Origin: HGM13862 sp031553915
GTDB lineage: Bacteria > Bacillota > Dehalobacteriia > UBA4068
NCBI GenBank assembly: GCA_031553915.1
Contig: JAVBKT010000004.1
Location: 142,925 to 206,924, forward strand
DNA: 64,000 nucleotides
Reading direction: 5' to 3'
Numbering within the stretch: position 1 is the first letter of the stretch; each line of letters starts with the position of its first letter. Shown piece by piece: positions 34,534 through 43,986 of the stretch. The translations under genes were made by a program, and so were the position numbers. The notes under the pieces are model-generated. The model was not told the DNA's origin. It ran no database searches and worked only from the letters and a program-made list of their open reading frames with translations.

Positions 34534-36036
34534 TTATTTACTCTTAAAAGCTAAAATGGCTTTGTCAAGCTCAGCTTCCACTTCAGCGGAAAGCTTTTTT
34601 TCTGCGCAAATCCGGTTCAAAAGCTCAGGATAAAAATCATGCATAAAGGACAGTAAGTCTTGCCCGGCTTGAGCCACATCCTGGACATCAATGTCTTTCA
34701 GATAATCATTTTTGGTAGCAAAGAAAAGCACAACAACCTCTTCTTCAATGGACAGAGGGACATATTGATCCTGTTTCAAAATTTCCATCATTTTTGCCCC
34801 GCGGTCAAGCGTATTTTGGGTAGCATGATCAAGATCAGAACCAAATTGGGAAAAGGCCGCGAGTTCGCGGTATTGCGCTAAATCAATACGCAGGGAGCCG
34901 GAAACCTGTTTCATGGCTTTAGTCTGCGCCTTGCCGCCAACCCTGGATACAGAGAGCCCGATATTAATAGCCGGACGGAAACCGGCATTAAACAGGTCTG
35001 ATTCCAAGAAAATCTGGCCGTCTGTAATAGAAATGACATTGGTAGGGATATAGGCGGAAATATCGCCGGCCTGCGTTTCAATAATCGGCAAAGCAGTCAT
35101 AGTGCCGCCGCCAAGCTCTTCAGAAAGGCAGGCGGAGCGCTCCAATAGACGGCTGTGCAAATAGAAAACATCGCCGGGATATGCCTCACGGCCGGGCGGA
35201 CGGCGCAAGAGCAAGGAGAGTTCGCGGTAAGCAGTAGCCTGCTTGGATAAATCATCATAAATAATCAAAACATCTTTGCCCTGATACATAAAGTATTCGC
35301 CCATCGCCGCTCCCGCATAGGGTGCAATGTAGAGCAGGGGAGCAGGCTCAGATGCGGTAGCTGCCACCACAATACAGTAATCCATCACATCGTAGTCCTT
35401 GAGCTTCTGCACAACAGATGCAACAGTACTGGCCTTTTGACCGATGGCAACATAGATGCAGACGACATCCTGACCCTTTTGGTTGATGATAGTGTCAATG
35501 GCCAGCGCAGTTTTACCTGTTTGGCGGTCGCCGATAATTAATTCCCTCTGACCACGGCCAATCGGCACTAAGGAGTCAATTGATTTAAGCCCGGTCTGTA
35601 AAGGAACATTGACCTCATGGCGGGCGATGACGCCGGGGGCTGCAAACTCGATATTGCGGTAATGTTCGGTTTTAATTTCGCCATTATTATCCATTGGCTG
35701 CCCGAGAGAGTTAACGACGCGTCCCAGCAAGGCTGGTCCAACAGGGACCTCTGCCACACGGCCGGTGCGCTTGACAACATCGCCTTCGTGTATTCCTTGA
35801 TAGGGGCCAAGGATAACGCAGCCAATACTGTCTTCTTCGAGGTTGAGCGCCATACCCATGATGCCTCCGGGAAACTCAAGCAGCTCATTACTCATAGCAT
35901 TAGCCAGGCCATAAATGCGAGCAATACCATCGCCGACATGAATCACTGTACCTGTTTCATAGATGTCAGCCTTTGCCTGATAATCCTCGATTTGTTTTTT
36001 GAGTAAGCTATTAATTTCTTCTGGTCTAATACTCAT
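34534..36036 (-). CDS. atpA: ATP synthase alpha subunit
   Basis: 500 aa. Non-catalytic nucleotide-binding F1 subunit: P-loop GDRQTGKTA (about 169-177), LLLRRPPGREAYPGDVFYLHSR region, VGGKAQ. Its GTG-free ATG start follows a 58-nt gap from atpH. Confidence 0.98.
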   Translation of the reverse strand: MSIRPEEINSLLKKQIEDYQAKADIYETGTVIHVGDGIARIYGLANAMSNELLEFPGGIMGMALNLEEDSIGCVILGPYQGIHEGDVVKRTGRVAEVPVGPALLGRVVNSLGQPMDNNGEIKTEHYRNIEFAAPGVIARHEVNVPLQTGLKSIDSLVPIGRGQRELIIGDRQTGKTALAIDTIINQKGQDVVCIYVAIGQKASTVASVVQKLKDYDVMDYCIVVAATASEPAPLLYIAPYAGAAMGEYFMYQGKDVLIIYDDLSKQATAYRELSLLLRRPPGREAYPGDVFYLHSRLLERSACLSEELGGGTMTALPIIETQAGDISAYIPTNVISITDGQIFLESDLFNAGFRPAINIGLSVSRVGGKAQTKAMKQVSGSLRIDLAQYRELAAFSQFGSDLDHATQNTLDRGAKMMEILKQDQYVPLSIEEEVVVLFFATKNDYLKDIDVQDVAQAGQDLLSFMHDFYPELLNRICAEKKLSAEVEAELDKAILAFKSK

Positions 36037-36094
36037 CCTGCCACCTCATCTGTTTTTGTGAAGTATCTATTGTTCCGAAATAATCTCGGCTGAT

Positions 36095-36631
36095 TTACTT
36101 GGTCAATTGTTTATGGATATTATTGAGCTTTGTTTTGACTGATCCGTCGATCATCAGGTCGCCGATATGGATAATGGCGCCGTTGATCAAAGAAGGGTCA
36201 ACGCTATATTGAAAGATAATTTCTTTATGGAAAACCTTTTTTAAGGCTGTGGCAAGCTGTTTTTCCAAGCTGGCGCTTAATGTTTTGGCCGTGCACATTT
36301 TAACGGGCAAAATGCCTAAATAATCCAGCCATAGCTGTTCAAACATAGTAATTGTCGTAAATAAAATAGGCTCGCGGTGCTTTTCAATAATGAGCAGCAG
36401 AAAATTAACCACTAGTGGCGAAAAGGAGGGGGCAAATACTTGTCTGATCAGTTGCTGTTTTTTTTCAGCGCCAAGGCTTTTGTCCAGGAAAAATTGCCGG
36501 AAACCAGCATTGTCTTCCAACAAAGAGACTAATATGCGCAATTGCTCATTAACAATTTCGCTTTGATTATGCTCCTTGGCAGCCTCAAAAAGAGCCTCAG
36601 CGTATCTTCTGGCGATGATGGTTATTTTCAT
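36095..36631 (-). CDS. atpH: ATP synthase delta subunit
   Basis: 178 aa. N-terminal helical bundle (IARRYAEALFEAAKE) and C-terminal domain with DPSLINGAIIHIGDLMIDGSVKTKL, typical of the delta/OSCP subunit joining the F1 head to the b stalk. Overlaps the atpF stop by 4 nt (ATGA). Confidence 0.95.
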   Translation of the reverse strand: MKITIIARRYAEALFEAAKEHNQSEIVNEQLRILVSLLEDNAGFRQFFLDKSLGAEKKQQLIRQVFAPSFSPLVVNFLLLIIEKHREPILFTTITMFEQLWLDYLGILPVKMCTAKTLSASLEKQLATALKKVFHKEIIFQYSVDPSLINGAIIHIGDLMIDGSVKTKLNNIHKQLTK

Positions 36632-37122
36632 TGCATCCGGCTCACTTCATCAATGTATTTTGTCATAAGATTCTGCTCCTGATCAGCAGTTAACCCGCTG
36701 GCAAGCACTTTTTCGCTGGCGAGAACAACCAAATCAGCCATCTGGGCTTTAAGCTCATCAATGGCATGTTTTTTTTCTTCTTCAATTTGCGCTTTCGCGG
36801 CCTTGGCTATTTTTTCCGCATCCAGCTTTGCTGTTTCGATAATGTCCTTGCGCACTTCTTCGCCCCGCTTTTTAGCATCGGCAATAATCGCATCCGCATC
36901 AGCTCTGGCAGCAGCTATTTGAGCAACAATATTGATCTCGGTATTTTCCGCTTCCAGGCGCGCTTCATCAGCTGCAGTAAGCGCTTTATCTATTGCAGTT
37001 TTACGATCGTCAAGCATTTTTAAAATTGGTTTGAAGAGGAATTTTCTGAGCAGAAATAATAAGAGAATGAAGTTAAAGAGAGTTGCAATAAATTCCCAAA
37101 TACTTAAATTAAATATATCCAT
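36628..37122 (-). CDS. atpF: ATP synthase b subunit
   Basis: 164 aa from the ATG at 37122, which has GGAGG 10 nt upstream and begins MDIFNLS; the longer reading has no support. One N-terminal membrane helix (about 8-28), then a long Ala/Glu/Lys-rich coiled coil, the peripheral stalk. Only one b gene is present, so a homodimer is expected. Confidence 0.95.
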   Translation of the reverse strand: MDIFNLSIWEFIATLFNFILLLFLLRKFLFKPILKMLDDRKTAIDKALTAADEARLEAENTEINIVAQIAAARADADAIIADAKKRGEEVRKDIIETAKLDAEKIAKAAKAQIEEEKKHAIDELKAQMADLVVLASEKVLASGLTADQEQNLMTKYIDEVSRMQ

Positions 37123-37188
37123 TGTGGAGCTACCTCCGACATATATTGCCCGGGGCAAGGGTTTTCACCCCGGGCAAATGAGCTCAGT

Positions 37189-37449
37189 TTATTTTGCCAA
37201 GGTGATTAATTCTTCAACGCTGGGGATTTCTCCCAAAATCAGGAAAGCGATAACCAGAGCAAAGATGGTCAGTGTTTCCATAAATGCCAAAGAAAGAATC
37301 AAAGTAGTACGGATGGTACTAGTAGCTTCCGGCTGGCGGGCAATACTCTCCATAGCTTTTCCTGCTGTTAAACCCTGCCCAATAGCCGAACCTGCTGCCG
37401 CAAGACCAATGGCAATAGCAGCTGCGATTGCAAATATTCCAAAATTCAT
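37189..37449 (-). CDS. atpE: ATP synthase c subunit
   Basis: 86 aa from the ATG at 37449, with GGAGGG 7 nt upstream. Two helices with the loop ARQPE. The ion-binding Glu is in FMETLTIF. Compared with the Na+-binding c subunit of Ilyobacter (Gln32, Glu65, Ser66, Thr67, Tyr70), Gln in GQG is kept but Ser66 is Thr, Thr67 is Leu and Tyr70 is Phe, so the Na+ network is incomplete and H+ coupling is favoured. Na+ is not excluded by sequence alone. Confidence 0.96.
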   Translation of the reverse strand: MNFGIFAIAAAIAIGLAAAGSAIGQGLTAGKAMESIARQPEATSTIRTTLILSLAFMETLTIFALVIAFLILGEIPSVEELITLAK

Positions 37450-37522
37450 TTTGAAACCCTCCTTTCCCATACAGATGAAAGCATAGATCAAATATAATCA
37501 AACTAAACAGTGCTACCAAAAA

Positions 37523-38197
37523 TTAATGACCCTCTTCCAGGGCGCCGTTGATGTAGATGCTTGATAATAAAACAAAGACCAGAGCCTGAATAAATCCCAT
37601 CAAAAGGCTTAAGGCTTGGATAGCTATTGGAACGACAAAGGGAACCAGCTTAAAAAATTCGCTGAGTACTGTTTCTTCACCAAAAATATTACCAAAAAGT
37701 CGCAAGGTCAAGGCCAGCGGCCTGATTATTTCATCCAGCAAGAGTAAAGGCAGCATAAAAACAAATGGTTTGGCAAAATGCTTTAAATAGCCGCCCACGC
37801 CGTGTTGTTTGATGCCGGCATAGTGGGTCAAACAGAAGGTACAGAGGGCCAGAGCTGCGGTGACATTGATCACTGAAGTTGGTGCGGACAGCCCGGGCAT
37901 ACGTCCGGCAAAGGGTAATATCCCGACATAATTGGAAAGGAGAATAAAAATAAACATAGTGGCAAGGAAGGGAAAATAGCGGCGGGTACTCGCTCCCAAA
38001 ATATCGCCGATAAAATTGTGCAGCATTTCCACACATTTTTCTAAAAAGTTTTGCAGTCCGCTGGGACGCACATTCATTCTTCTTGTGCCAAAAAATGAAA
38101 GTAAGGTCAAACCAAGAGTAATAGCAAACATAGTTACCATTACGCTGGTGACCTCAACAGGACCTATGTGAAAAAGTGCTCCACCATGACTTTCCAC
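37523..38197 (-). CDS. atpB: ATP synthase a subunit
   Basis: 224 aa, five to six membrane helices. The essential stator Arg lies in ALTLRLFGNIFGEE. GTG start with AAGGAG 7 nt upstream. It forms the ion half-channels next to the c ring. Confidence 0.96.
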   Translation of the reverse strand: MESHGGALFHIGPVEVTSVMVTMFAITLGLTLLSFFGTRRMNVRPSGLQNFLEKCVEMLHNFIGDILGASTRRYFPFLATMFIFILLSNYVGILPFAGRMPGLSAPTSVINVTAALALCTFCLTHYAGIKQHGVGGYLKHFAKPFVFMLPLLLLDEIIRPLALTLRLFGNIFGEETVLSEFFKLVPFVVPIAIQALSLLMGFIQALVFVLLSSIYINGALEEGH

Positions 38198-38366
38198 AAT
38201 ATAACTCCTTGCACAAAACAGTTATCAAAAAAACAACATGAGACAATATTAGCATTGGGCAAATTTAATGTCAAGCTGAAATAGCCAAAAAAGAGATGTT
38301 TATGGTACAGCAAAATAAAAATTGTATACAAAAATACAGCAAACTGTTTTTGTCATGAAAAATTGC

Positions 38367-38723
38367 TTATTTACCGCTTTCTTGGTCAGAATCATCTTCT
38401 TTGACGTCTTGGACTTGTTGTTGATCGCTGTTATCCACATGTTTGGATTTATATAGTGTAGTAATCCTTCTTGCCAGGACCAGCCCCAGGGCAGTGGCAA
38501 TAAGAGTCACCGTAAATGAATATGGCCATATTTCCCGCAGCAAAAAAACACTGAATAAAACAGCTGCGTTAACTATCATTGACACCATTTGCGCAATCAG
38601 CAAACGGTTGTTGTTTAGCTCTTTTGTGCCCAGCAAAAGAGGTTTCCATAATAACAGGTATTTGATGACCCCGATCAATGCGCCATAGGAAAGGCCTGCG
38701 AGGCCGGCAATGGCATAGTCCAC
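38367..38723 (-). CDS. atpI: ATP synthase subunit I-like membrane protein
   Basis: 118 aa with four hydrophobic helices and an acidic, Gln/Asp-rich tail (DNSDQQQVQDVKEDDSDQ). By position between atpZ and atpB and by its four-helix build it is AtpI, which helps assemble the c ring. GTG start overlaps the atpZ stop by 1 nt (TAGTG); SD AAGGAG lies 8 nt upstream. The 169-bp gap to atpB holds nothing I can identify. Confidence 0.82.
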   Translation of the reverse strand: MDYAIAGLAGLSYGALIGVIKYLLLWKPLLLGTKELNNNRLLIAQMVSMIVNAAVLFSVFLLREIWPYSFTVTLIATALGLVLARRITTLYKSKHVDNSDQQQVQDVKEDDSDQESGK

Positions 38724-38971
38724 TATTTTTTCTCCTTATCTTTCTCTTGTTGCTCCAAAAGGCGTAGTTCTCTAAACAAGCGGTAAAAGCAGCAAGCAAT
38801 GGCCAGCAAAACGCCAATAATAGTAAAAACAGACGAGCTCCCCAGTTTTTGATCAAGAAAACCACCCAGCAGCGGCCCAAGTAGATAAATAGATACACCA
38901 AGGCTTAAGCCAAAACTAAGGCAAATTTGCCAGAGCTTTTTTTCTGTAACGGAGCGTTGTTTTTCTGTCAT
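38723..38971 (-). CDS. atpZ: AtpZ-like small membrane protein
   Basis: 82 aa, two hydrophobic helices (about 15-40 and 45-62: GPLLGGFLDQKLGSSSVFTI), the AtpZ/AtpI-family pattern. A charged tail (LLEQQEKDKEKK) follows. In Bacillota AtpZ occurs with AtpI before the atp genes and is linked to Mg2+/Ca2+ supply or c-ring assembly. It starts 19 nt after wecB. Confidence 0.8.
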   Translation of the reverse strand: MTEKQRSVTEKKLWQICLSFGLSLGVSIYLLGPLLGGFLDQKLGSSSVFTIIGVLLAIACCFYRLFRELRLLEQQEKDKEKK

Positions 38972-38990
38972 GCTTTTACCATCAGAATAG

Positions 38991-40097
38991 TTAAAGTTTT
39001 AGCGAGAGAATGATGTCGGTAATTTTTTCGGCAGCATGCCCATCACCATATGGGTTAGCGGCATGAGCCATGCGCTGATAAAAAACCTCGTTGTCAAGCA
39101 AGAGATTCACCGCCTGGAAAACATTGTCATAATCATTGCCTGCCAGCATAGCGGTTCCGGCGCTAATAGCCTCCGGCCGCTCAGTAACAGTACGCAAAAC
39201 CAAAACAGGTTTACCCAGGGCCGGCGCTTCTTCCTGCAAACCGCCGCTATCAGAGACGACTAAGTGGCATTTTTGAATCACATGGCAGAAGGGGAGATAA
39301 TCAAGCGGTTCGCAGAAATGGACTTGTTTATTATCACCTAGGCGACGATAAGCTATTTCCCTTACTTTAGGATTCTTGTGCAAAGGGAAAATCATCTCAA
39401 TATCTGCATGGTTTTGCAGCGTATCATTCATCGCCGAGAAAATTTGTTCCATCGGATTACCCCAATTTTCTCGGCGGTGGCAGGTAAAGAGAATAATCTT
39501 TTTCTGCCAGTCAACATTATCCAGGCCAATATTTTTTAGATCACAACTTTTATTCACTGCCTGCTTCAGCGCATCAATAACCGTGTTTCCGGTAATATAA
39601 ATTGCCTTGTCAGCAATGCCTTCCTGGCGCAGATTGTTGGCGGAGAGCTCGGTTGGCGCAAAATGGATATCAGCGATAACGCTGGTAATGCGCCTATTTA
39701 ATTCTTCAGGGAAAGGAGCATATTTGTTTTCGCTCCTGAGTCCAGCCTCCACATGTCCGCAAGGGATGCCGTGATAGAAAGAGGCAATTGACGCTGCCAT
39801 GGTAGTTGTCGTATCGCCATGCACCAATAGCAGCTCAGGATGTTCGTGTTCAAGGATTGGAGCGAGCCCCATTAAAACAGCTGAGGTAATATCCTCTAAA
39901 GTTTGTCCATGTTTCATTAAATCCAAATCATAGTCCGGTTTGATTTCAAATAATTGTAATACCTGATCAAGCATTTCTCTATGCTGGGCTGTAACTGCGA
40001 CAATGCTCTCAATTTCCGGATGTTTGTTCAAGGCTTGGAGCAAAGGCGCCATTTTAATCGCTTCCGGTCTGGTGCCAAAAACAGATAGTACTTTCAT
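38991..40097 (-). CDS. wecB: UDP-N-acetylglucosamine 2-epimerase (non-hydrolysing)
   Basis: 368 aa from the ATG at 40097, with AAAGGG upstream; a TTG five codons earlier is rejected. Rossmann-type GT-B fold with GTRPEAIKMAPLL at the N-terminus, HVEAGLRS and SDSGGLQEEAP (UDP-GlcNAc site). It makes UDP-ManNAc for cell-wall polysaccharide or teichoic-acid linkage, which fits an SLH-bearing surface. Its place just before atpZ-atpI is common in Clostridia. Confidence 0.95.
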   Translation of the reverse strand: MKVLSVFGTRPEAIKMAPLLQALNKHPEIESIVAVTAQHREMLDQVLQLFEIKPDYDLDLMKHGQTLEDITSAVLMGLAPILEHEHPELLLVHGDTTTTMAASIASFYHGIPCGHVEAGLRSENKYAPFPEELNRRITSVIADIHFAPTELSANNLRQEGIADKAIYITGNTVIDALKQAVNKSCDLKNIGLDNVDWQKKIILFTCHRRENWGNPMEQIFSAMNDTLQNHADIEMIFPLHKNPKVREIAYRRLGDNKQVHFCEPLDYLPFCHVIQKCHLVVSDSGGLQEEAPALGKPVLVLRTVTERPEAISAGTAMLAGNDYDNVFQAVNLLLDNEVFYQRMAHAANPYGDGHAAEKITDIILSLKL

Positions 40098-40137
40098 TGC
40101 TATCCCTTTCAACAGTTCTTTTTATTTTGTAACTATT

Positions 40138-40590
40138 TTATACGATATCCTTGAGTTTTATCAGTTTCATTCCCGCTTCTTCGGCAAGAGTGCAAGCCAA
40201 ATCATCCGGATAGTCGCCGTCATAAATAACCTTTTCAACCCCGGAGGTAACCATGGCTTTGACACAAGTAGTGCAGGGGCGGTCGGTGACATAAACTGTT
40301 GCCCCCTCCATAGCAGTGCCATAACGGGCGGCAAAATTGCAGATATTGGCCTCTGCATGCTGCGCCCGGCACATTTCCTGCCTTTGTCCGCTGGGAATGC
40401 CCAGCTGCTCGCGCAGGCATCCTGTTTCGCTGCAATGGGCGACGCCGGGCAAAGGGCCGTTGTAGCCTGTGCCTAATATCCGATGGTCTTTGGTGACGGC
40501 AACTGCCCCAACCTGACGGCGGATACAAGTGGCACGGCTTTTGACCATGTGGGCGATAGCCATAAAATATTCATCCCAACTTTGACGCAT
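40138..40590 (-). CDS. dCMP deaminase / ComEB-type deaminase
   Basis: 150 aa. Zinc cytidine-deaminase fold: HAE (QHAEANIC) with catalytic Glu, and PCTTC Cys pair. A further Cys/His set near the N-terminus (CIRRQVGAVAVT and HCSETGCLR) is typical of dCMP deaminases, where it binds a second Zn. It makes dUMP for thymidylate synthesis. It starts 5 nt after rpiB. Confidence 0.93.
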   Translation of the reverse strand: MRQSWDEYFMAIAHMVKSRATCIRRQVGAVAVTKDHRILGTGYNGPLPGVAHCSETGCLREQLGIPSGQRQEMCRAQHAEANICNFAARYGTAMEGATVYVTDRPCTTCVKAMVTSGVEKVIYDGDYPDDLACTLAEEAGMKLIKLKDIV

Positions 40591-40595
40591 AAATT

Positions 40596-41039
40596 TTACC
40601 CCCGTTTCTCTATCTCTTTAATCATATCCAATCTGGTCTGATGCCTGCCGCCACCAAATTCGGTGGCAAACCAAACATCAATAATTGTTTTCATTTGCAC
40701 AAGCGAGATATCTCTGGCCCCCATGACCAGGATATTGGCATCATTATGCTCTCTGCTACATTCGGCGGTAAAGGCATTATGGCACAGTGCCGCGCGAATA
40801 CCGTTAAATTTGTTGGCGACAATAGACATACCAATGCCTGTCCCACAAATGAGTACGCCGCGTTCAACCTCGCCGCTAGCAACCGCTTGGGCAACAGCTT
40901 CGCCAAATACGGGATAATGGACGCTTTCTTCAGAATGACAGCCCCTATCAATAATATCGAAGCCTTTGTCCTCCAGATATTGGAGCAGCTCTTTTTTGGC
41001 AATATATGCGGCATGGTCGCAGCCGATAGCAATTTTCAT
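40596..41039 (-). CDS. rpiB: Ribose-5-phosphate isomerase B
   Basis: 147 aa. RpiB/LacAB fold: IGCDHAAYIAKKEL at the start, active-site CGTGIGMSIVANK and HNDANILVMGARD. It interconverts ribose-5-P and ribulose-5-P in the pentose phosphate pathway. GGAGG lies just before its ATG. Same order rpiB-deaminase-wecB-atp is found in many Clostridia. Confidence 0.95.
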   Translation of the reverse strand: MKIAIGCDHAAYIAKKELLQYLEDKGFDIIDRGCHSEESVHYPVFGEAVAQAVASGEVERGVLICGTGIGMSIVANKFNGIRAALCHNAFTAECSREHNDANILVMGARDISLVQMKTIIDVWFATEFGGGRHQTRLDMIKEIEKRG

Positions 41040-41055
41040 CTTTTTCCTCCCAGAA

Positions 41056-42204
41056 TTATTTATTTAGATAAACCTTGGGCAAGCGCGTGCCGAGAAGGCA
41101 TAAAACTTCATAATTAATTGTTGACATTTGTGCTGCGAGAAAATCCGCTGTGATGGCGACATTGCCTTCTTGGCCCATAATAGTCACAATATCTCCGCGC
41201 GCTAATGGCTGCTCGCTTTTGATATCCGTTACATCAACCATAAAATAGTCCATACAGATTCTGCCGACAATGGGGGCTAATTGACCGTTGATGATGATTG
41301 AGCCGTGATTGGAGAGCAGTCTCGAATAGCCGTCCGCATAGCCGAGCGGTATAGTAGCAACCAAGCTATTGCACTCTGCCTGCCAAGCGCCGCCATAGCT
41401 GACAGCGGTTGCGGGGGAGATTTCGAAGATGCGGGCAATTTCCGCTTTTACCGACATCACCGGTTGCAGGCCAGCAAGGGGCTTGACTGATGAGGAAGGC
41501 AGGTAGCCATAGAGAATAATGCCGGGGCGGCAGAGCTGATAATGATACTGCGGCATATCAACAATTGCCGCAGAGTTAGCAATATGTTGGATAGGGAAGG
41601 TAACGCCCTTTTGTTCACACAGCCGCACAACAGCAGCAAAAGCCTGGTGTTGTTGATGGCTGACCTTTTTGTCGGCAAAATCCGCACAACTAAAATGGCT
41701 GAAAATGCCTTCCAGGTATAAATTAGGCAGCGCGGCAATTTGGCTAATAATTTGTGCCGATCTTTCATCGGCGGCAAAGCCCAGACGAGTAAAGCCGCTG
41801 TCAATTTTGAGATGAATAACCGCTGTTTTGGCGCATTGCTGCGCTATTTTTGACACAGCCTCAGCTTGAGCAAGATCATAAACAGTAATGATAAAATTAT
41901 GCTCGATGGCTGTTTGATACTGGCGCGGCGGTAAATAGCCCAAACAGTGGATAGGAATATCGACACCCGCGGCATAAAGGTTAAGGCCTTCTTCTAGGGT
42001 AGCTACAGCAAAACGATCAGCCCCAGCTTTGATTAATGCCGGGGCACAGGCCACTCCACCGTGACCATAAGCGTCAGCTTTAATAACAGGCATCAGCAGG
42101 ACGTTTTCGCCAGTCAAAGAGCGGATAATTTTCAAATTATTGGTGAGAGCATGCAGGTCAATTTCTAACCATGCTCCTCTTAGAGGTAGTTCTTTTGTGA
42201 TCAT
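41056..42204 (-). CDS. alr: Alanine racemase
   Basis: 382 aa. TIM-barrel PLP enzyme: PLP Lys42 in VIKADAYGHG, and catalytic Tyr in SYGGAW near residue 268. It makes D-Ala for peptidoglycan. GGAGG is 4 nt before the ATG. A GC-rich small hairpin at 42281-42297 (GGCGGC/GCCGCC) lies in the 120-bp gap to nnr and may reduce readthrough. Confidence 0.96.
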   Translation of the reverse strand: MITKELPLRGAWLEIDLHALTNNLKIIRSLTGENVLLMPVIKADAYGHGGVACAPALIKAGADRFAVATLEEGLNLYAAGVDIPIHCLGYLPPRQYQTAIEHNFIITVYDLAQAEAVSKIAQQCAKTAVIHLKIDSGFTRLGFAADERSAQIISQIAALPNLYLEGIFSHFSCADFADKKVSHQQHQAFAAVVRLCEQKGVTFPIQHIANSAAIVDMPQYHYQLCRPGIILYGYLPSSSVKPLAGLQPVMSVKAEIARIFEISPATAVSYGGAWQAECNSLVATIPLGYADGYSRLLSNHGSIIINGQLAPIVGRICMDYFMVDVTDIKSEQPLARGDIVTIMGQEGNVAITADFLAAQMSTINYEVLCLLGTRLPKVYLNK

Positions 42205-42324
42205 AAGGCCTCCGCCAAAGAGTTTTGATATTGGGATAGAAAGCTCAAAAAGGAGGAAATATCAGCTAAAATCAAACATAGGCGGCTTAGTGCCGCCCAG
42301 TTTTGTTTATTGTTTGCTGATCAA

Positions 42325-43869
42325 TCAGCGGTTTATGGCATTTAATGCGGCAGGCACGGCATCTGCAATATCGCCGGCCAAAAGACCGGATAGGCCACCA
42401 TTGGCAGCCGCTATATCTCCGGCTTTACCATGAACCCAGACTGCGCAGGCAGCGGCAACAGCAGGAACCATGCCCTGGGCGAGCAAAGTGGCAATCATCC
42501 CTGCCAAAACATCCCCGCTCCCGCCGGTAGCCATACCGGGATTGCCAGTATTATTAATAAAAACGCGTCCTTCCGGAGTAGCGATAACTGTCCCGGCGCC
42601 TTTTAGCACCACCACCACATCAGTTTGCTTGGCAAAACCCTCGGCAACAGCAACGCGGTTGCTCTGGACATCGCTAATACTGACGCCGAGCAGCTTGGCC
42701 ATTTCGCCAGGGTGGGGAGTAATCACCAGAGGGACAGCAGATTTTTTTAATAAACGCAGATAGCCGCACACAGCAAACAATGCGTCTGCGTCAATAACAG
42801 CAGGCACAGTAAGCTTTGGAATAAATTCGCGGATAGCGTCAAGCGTTAAATCATCGCGCCCCATGCCCGGCCCAATCAGCCAGGTGTCAACAGGGAAGGC
42901 GGCGATATCATCGAGATTGTTCATGGCAATGCCGCCGATTTCATTATCAGTGGGGGATAGCAGCATAGCCTCTGGTAATTGCGCGGTGAGAGCCGGACGG
43001 ACAGCTGATGGTAAGGCTGCCGTTAAGCGGCCCGCGCCCATTTTCAAAGCGCCAAGGGACGCCAAAATAGCAGCGCCGGGCATCTCTTTTGAACCGGCAA
43101 AAATACCGACATGACCAAAATCGCCCTTATATGATTCCAGCTCGCGCGGGACTAACCAACGACGGCAAAATTCTTCGTCGATTAATTCCCGTCTGCTGCC
43201 TAAATTCTCCTCAACCTGGGTGGGTAATGAGATATCCGCGACCACTAATTTGCCGACATAGGGCTTAGCGGCAGGCAGTACCAGGCCCATTTTGCAATAG
43301 CCAAAGGTCACCGTAACGTTGGCGCGTACTGCCGCGCCCAAGGGCTGTCCGGTAGTAGAGGAAAGGCCGGAGGGGATATCACAGGAGATTACCGGCGTAT
43401 CGCTTTCATTGAGCATATTAATAATCGCCAGGGCAGTATCTTGGACATTGTCACGCATCCCGGTGCCAAAAATAGCGTCGATAGCAATATCAGAGCTCCA
43501 CAGGGCCATTCTTGCCACATTCAGGCGGTTGCCTTCAGAAAGCTGAAAGCCGGCTATGCCCATATTGGTGATGATATTATAATTTGTCAGCGCATCGCCG
43601 CGGAAAACATCTGGATCAGCCAGGAAATACAGCCGAACCTCGCAGCCGCGGTTATAGAGATGACGCGCCACTACCAGGCCGTCGCCGCCATTATTACCGC
43701 CGCCACAAAAGATGGCCGCTTTCTTACCGGACAATGTGCCTAAGATTTTTTCCGCCTCATGGACAACGGATTGTCCGGCGTTTTCCATTAAGACACAACC
43801 GGGAATACCATATTCATTAATGGCTGTGTCATCAGCCATACGCATTTCATCAGCAGTTACTAAACGCAT
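42325..43869 (-). CDS. nnr: Bifunctional NAD(P)H-hydrate epimerase/dehydratase
   Basis: 514 aa, a fusion of an N-terminal YjeF_N epimerase (about 1-215, GGGNNGGDGLVVARHL) and a C-terminal ADP-dependent NAD(P)HX dehydratase (about 225-510, WLIGPGMGRD, VITPHPGEMAKLLG, NPGMATGGSGDVLAG). It repairs hydrated NAD(P)H. AAGGAGG lies 9 nt before the ATG. Confidence 0.96.
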   Translation of the reverse strand: MRLVTADEMRMADDTAINEYGIPGCVLMENAGQSVVHEAEKILGTLSGKKAAIFCGGGNNGGDGLVVARHLYNRGCEVRLYFLADPDVFRGDALTNYNIITNMGIAGFQLSEGNRLNVARMALWSSDIAIDAIFGTGMRDNVQDTALAIINMLNESDTPVISCDIPSGLSSTTGQPLGAAVRANVTVTFGYCKMGLVLPAAKPYVGKLVVADISLPTQVEENLGSRRELIDEEFCRRWLVPRELESYKGDFGHVGIFAGSKEMPGAAILASLGALKMGAGRLTAALPSAVRPALTAQLPEAMLLSPTDNEIGGIAMNNLDDIAAFPVDTWLIGPGMGRDDLTLDAIREFIPKLTVPAVIDADALFAVCGYLRLLKKSAVPLVITPHPGEMAKLLGVSISDVQSNRVAVAEGFAKQTDVVVVLKGAGTVIATPEGRVFINNTGNPGMATGGSGDVLAGMIATLLAQGMVPAVAAACAVWVHGKAGDIAAANGGLSGLLAGDIADAVPAALNAINR

Positions 43870-43986
43870 AAAACTACCTCCTTAGGGAGTTTATCAAAAT
43901 AAGATTTTCTTATTAATACACAATTCTACTTTATTCCGCCTTTTTCCTGCTAGCAGCAGGCTATATGAGTAAGCCCAAATTGCCAC

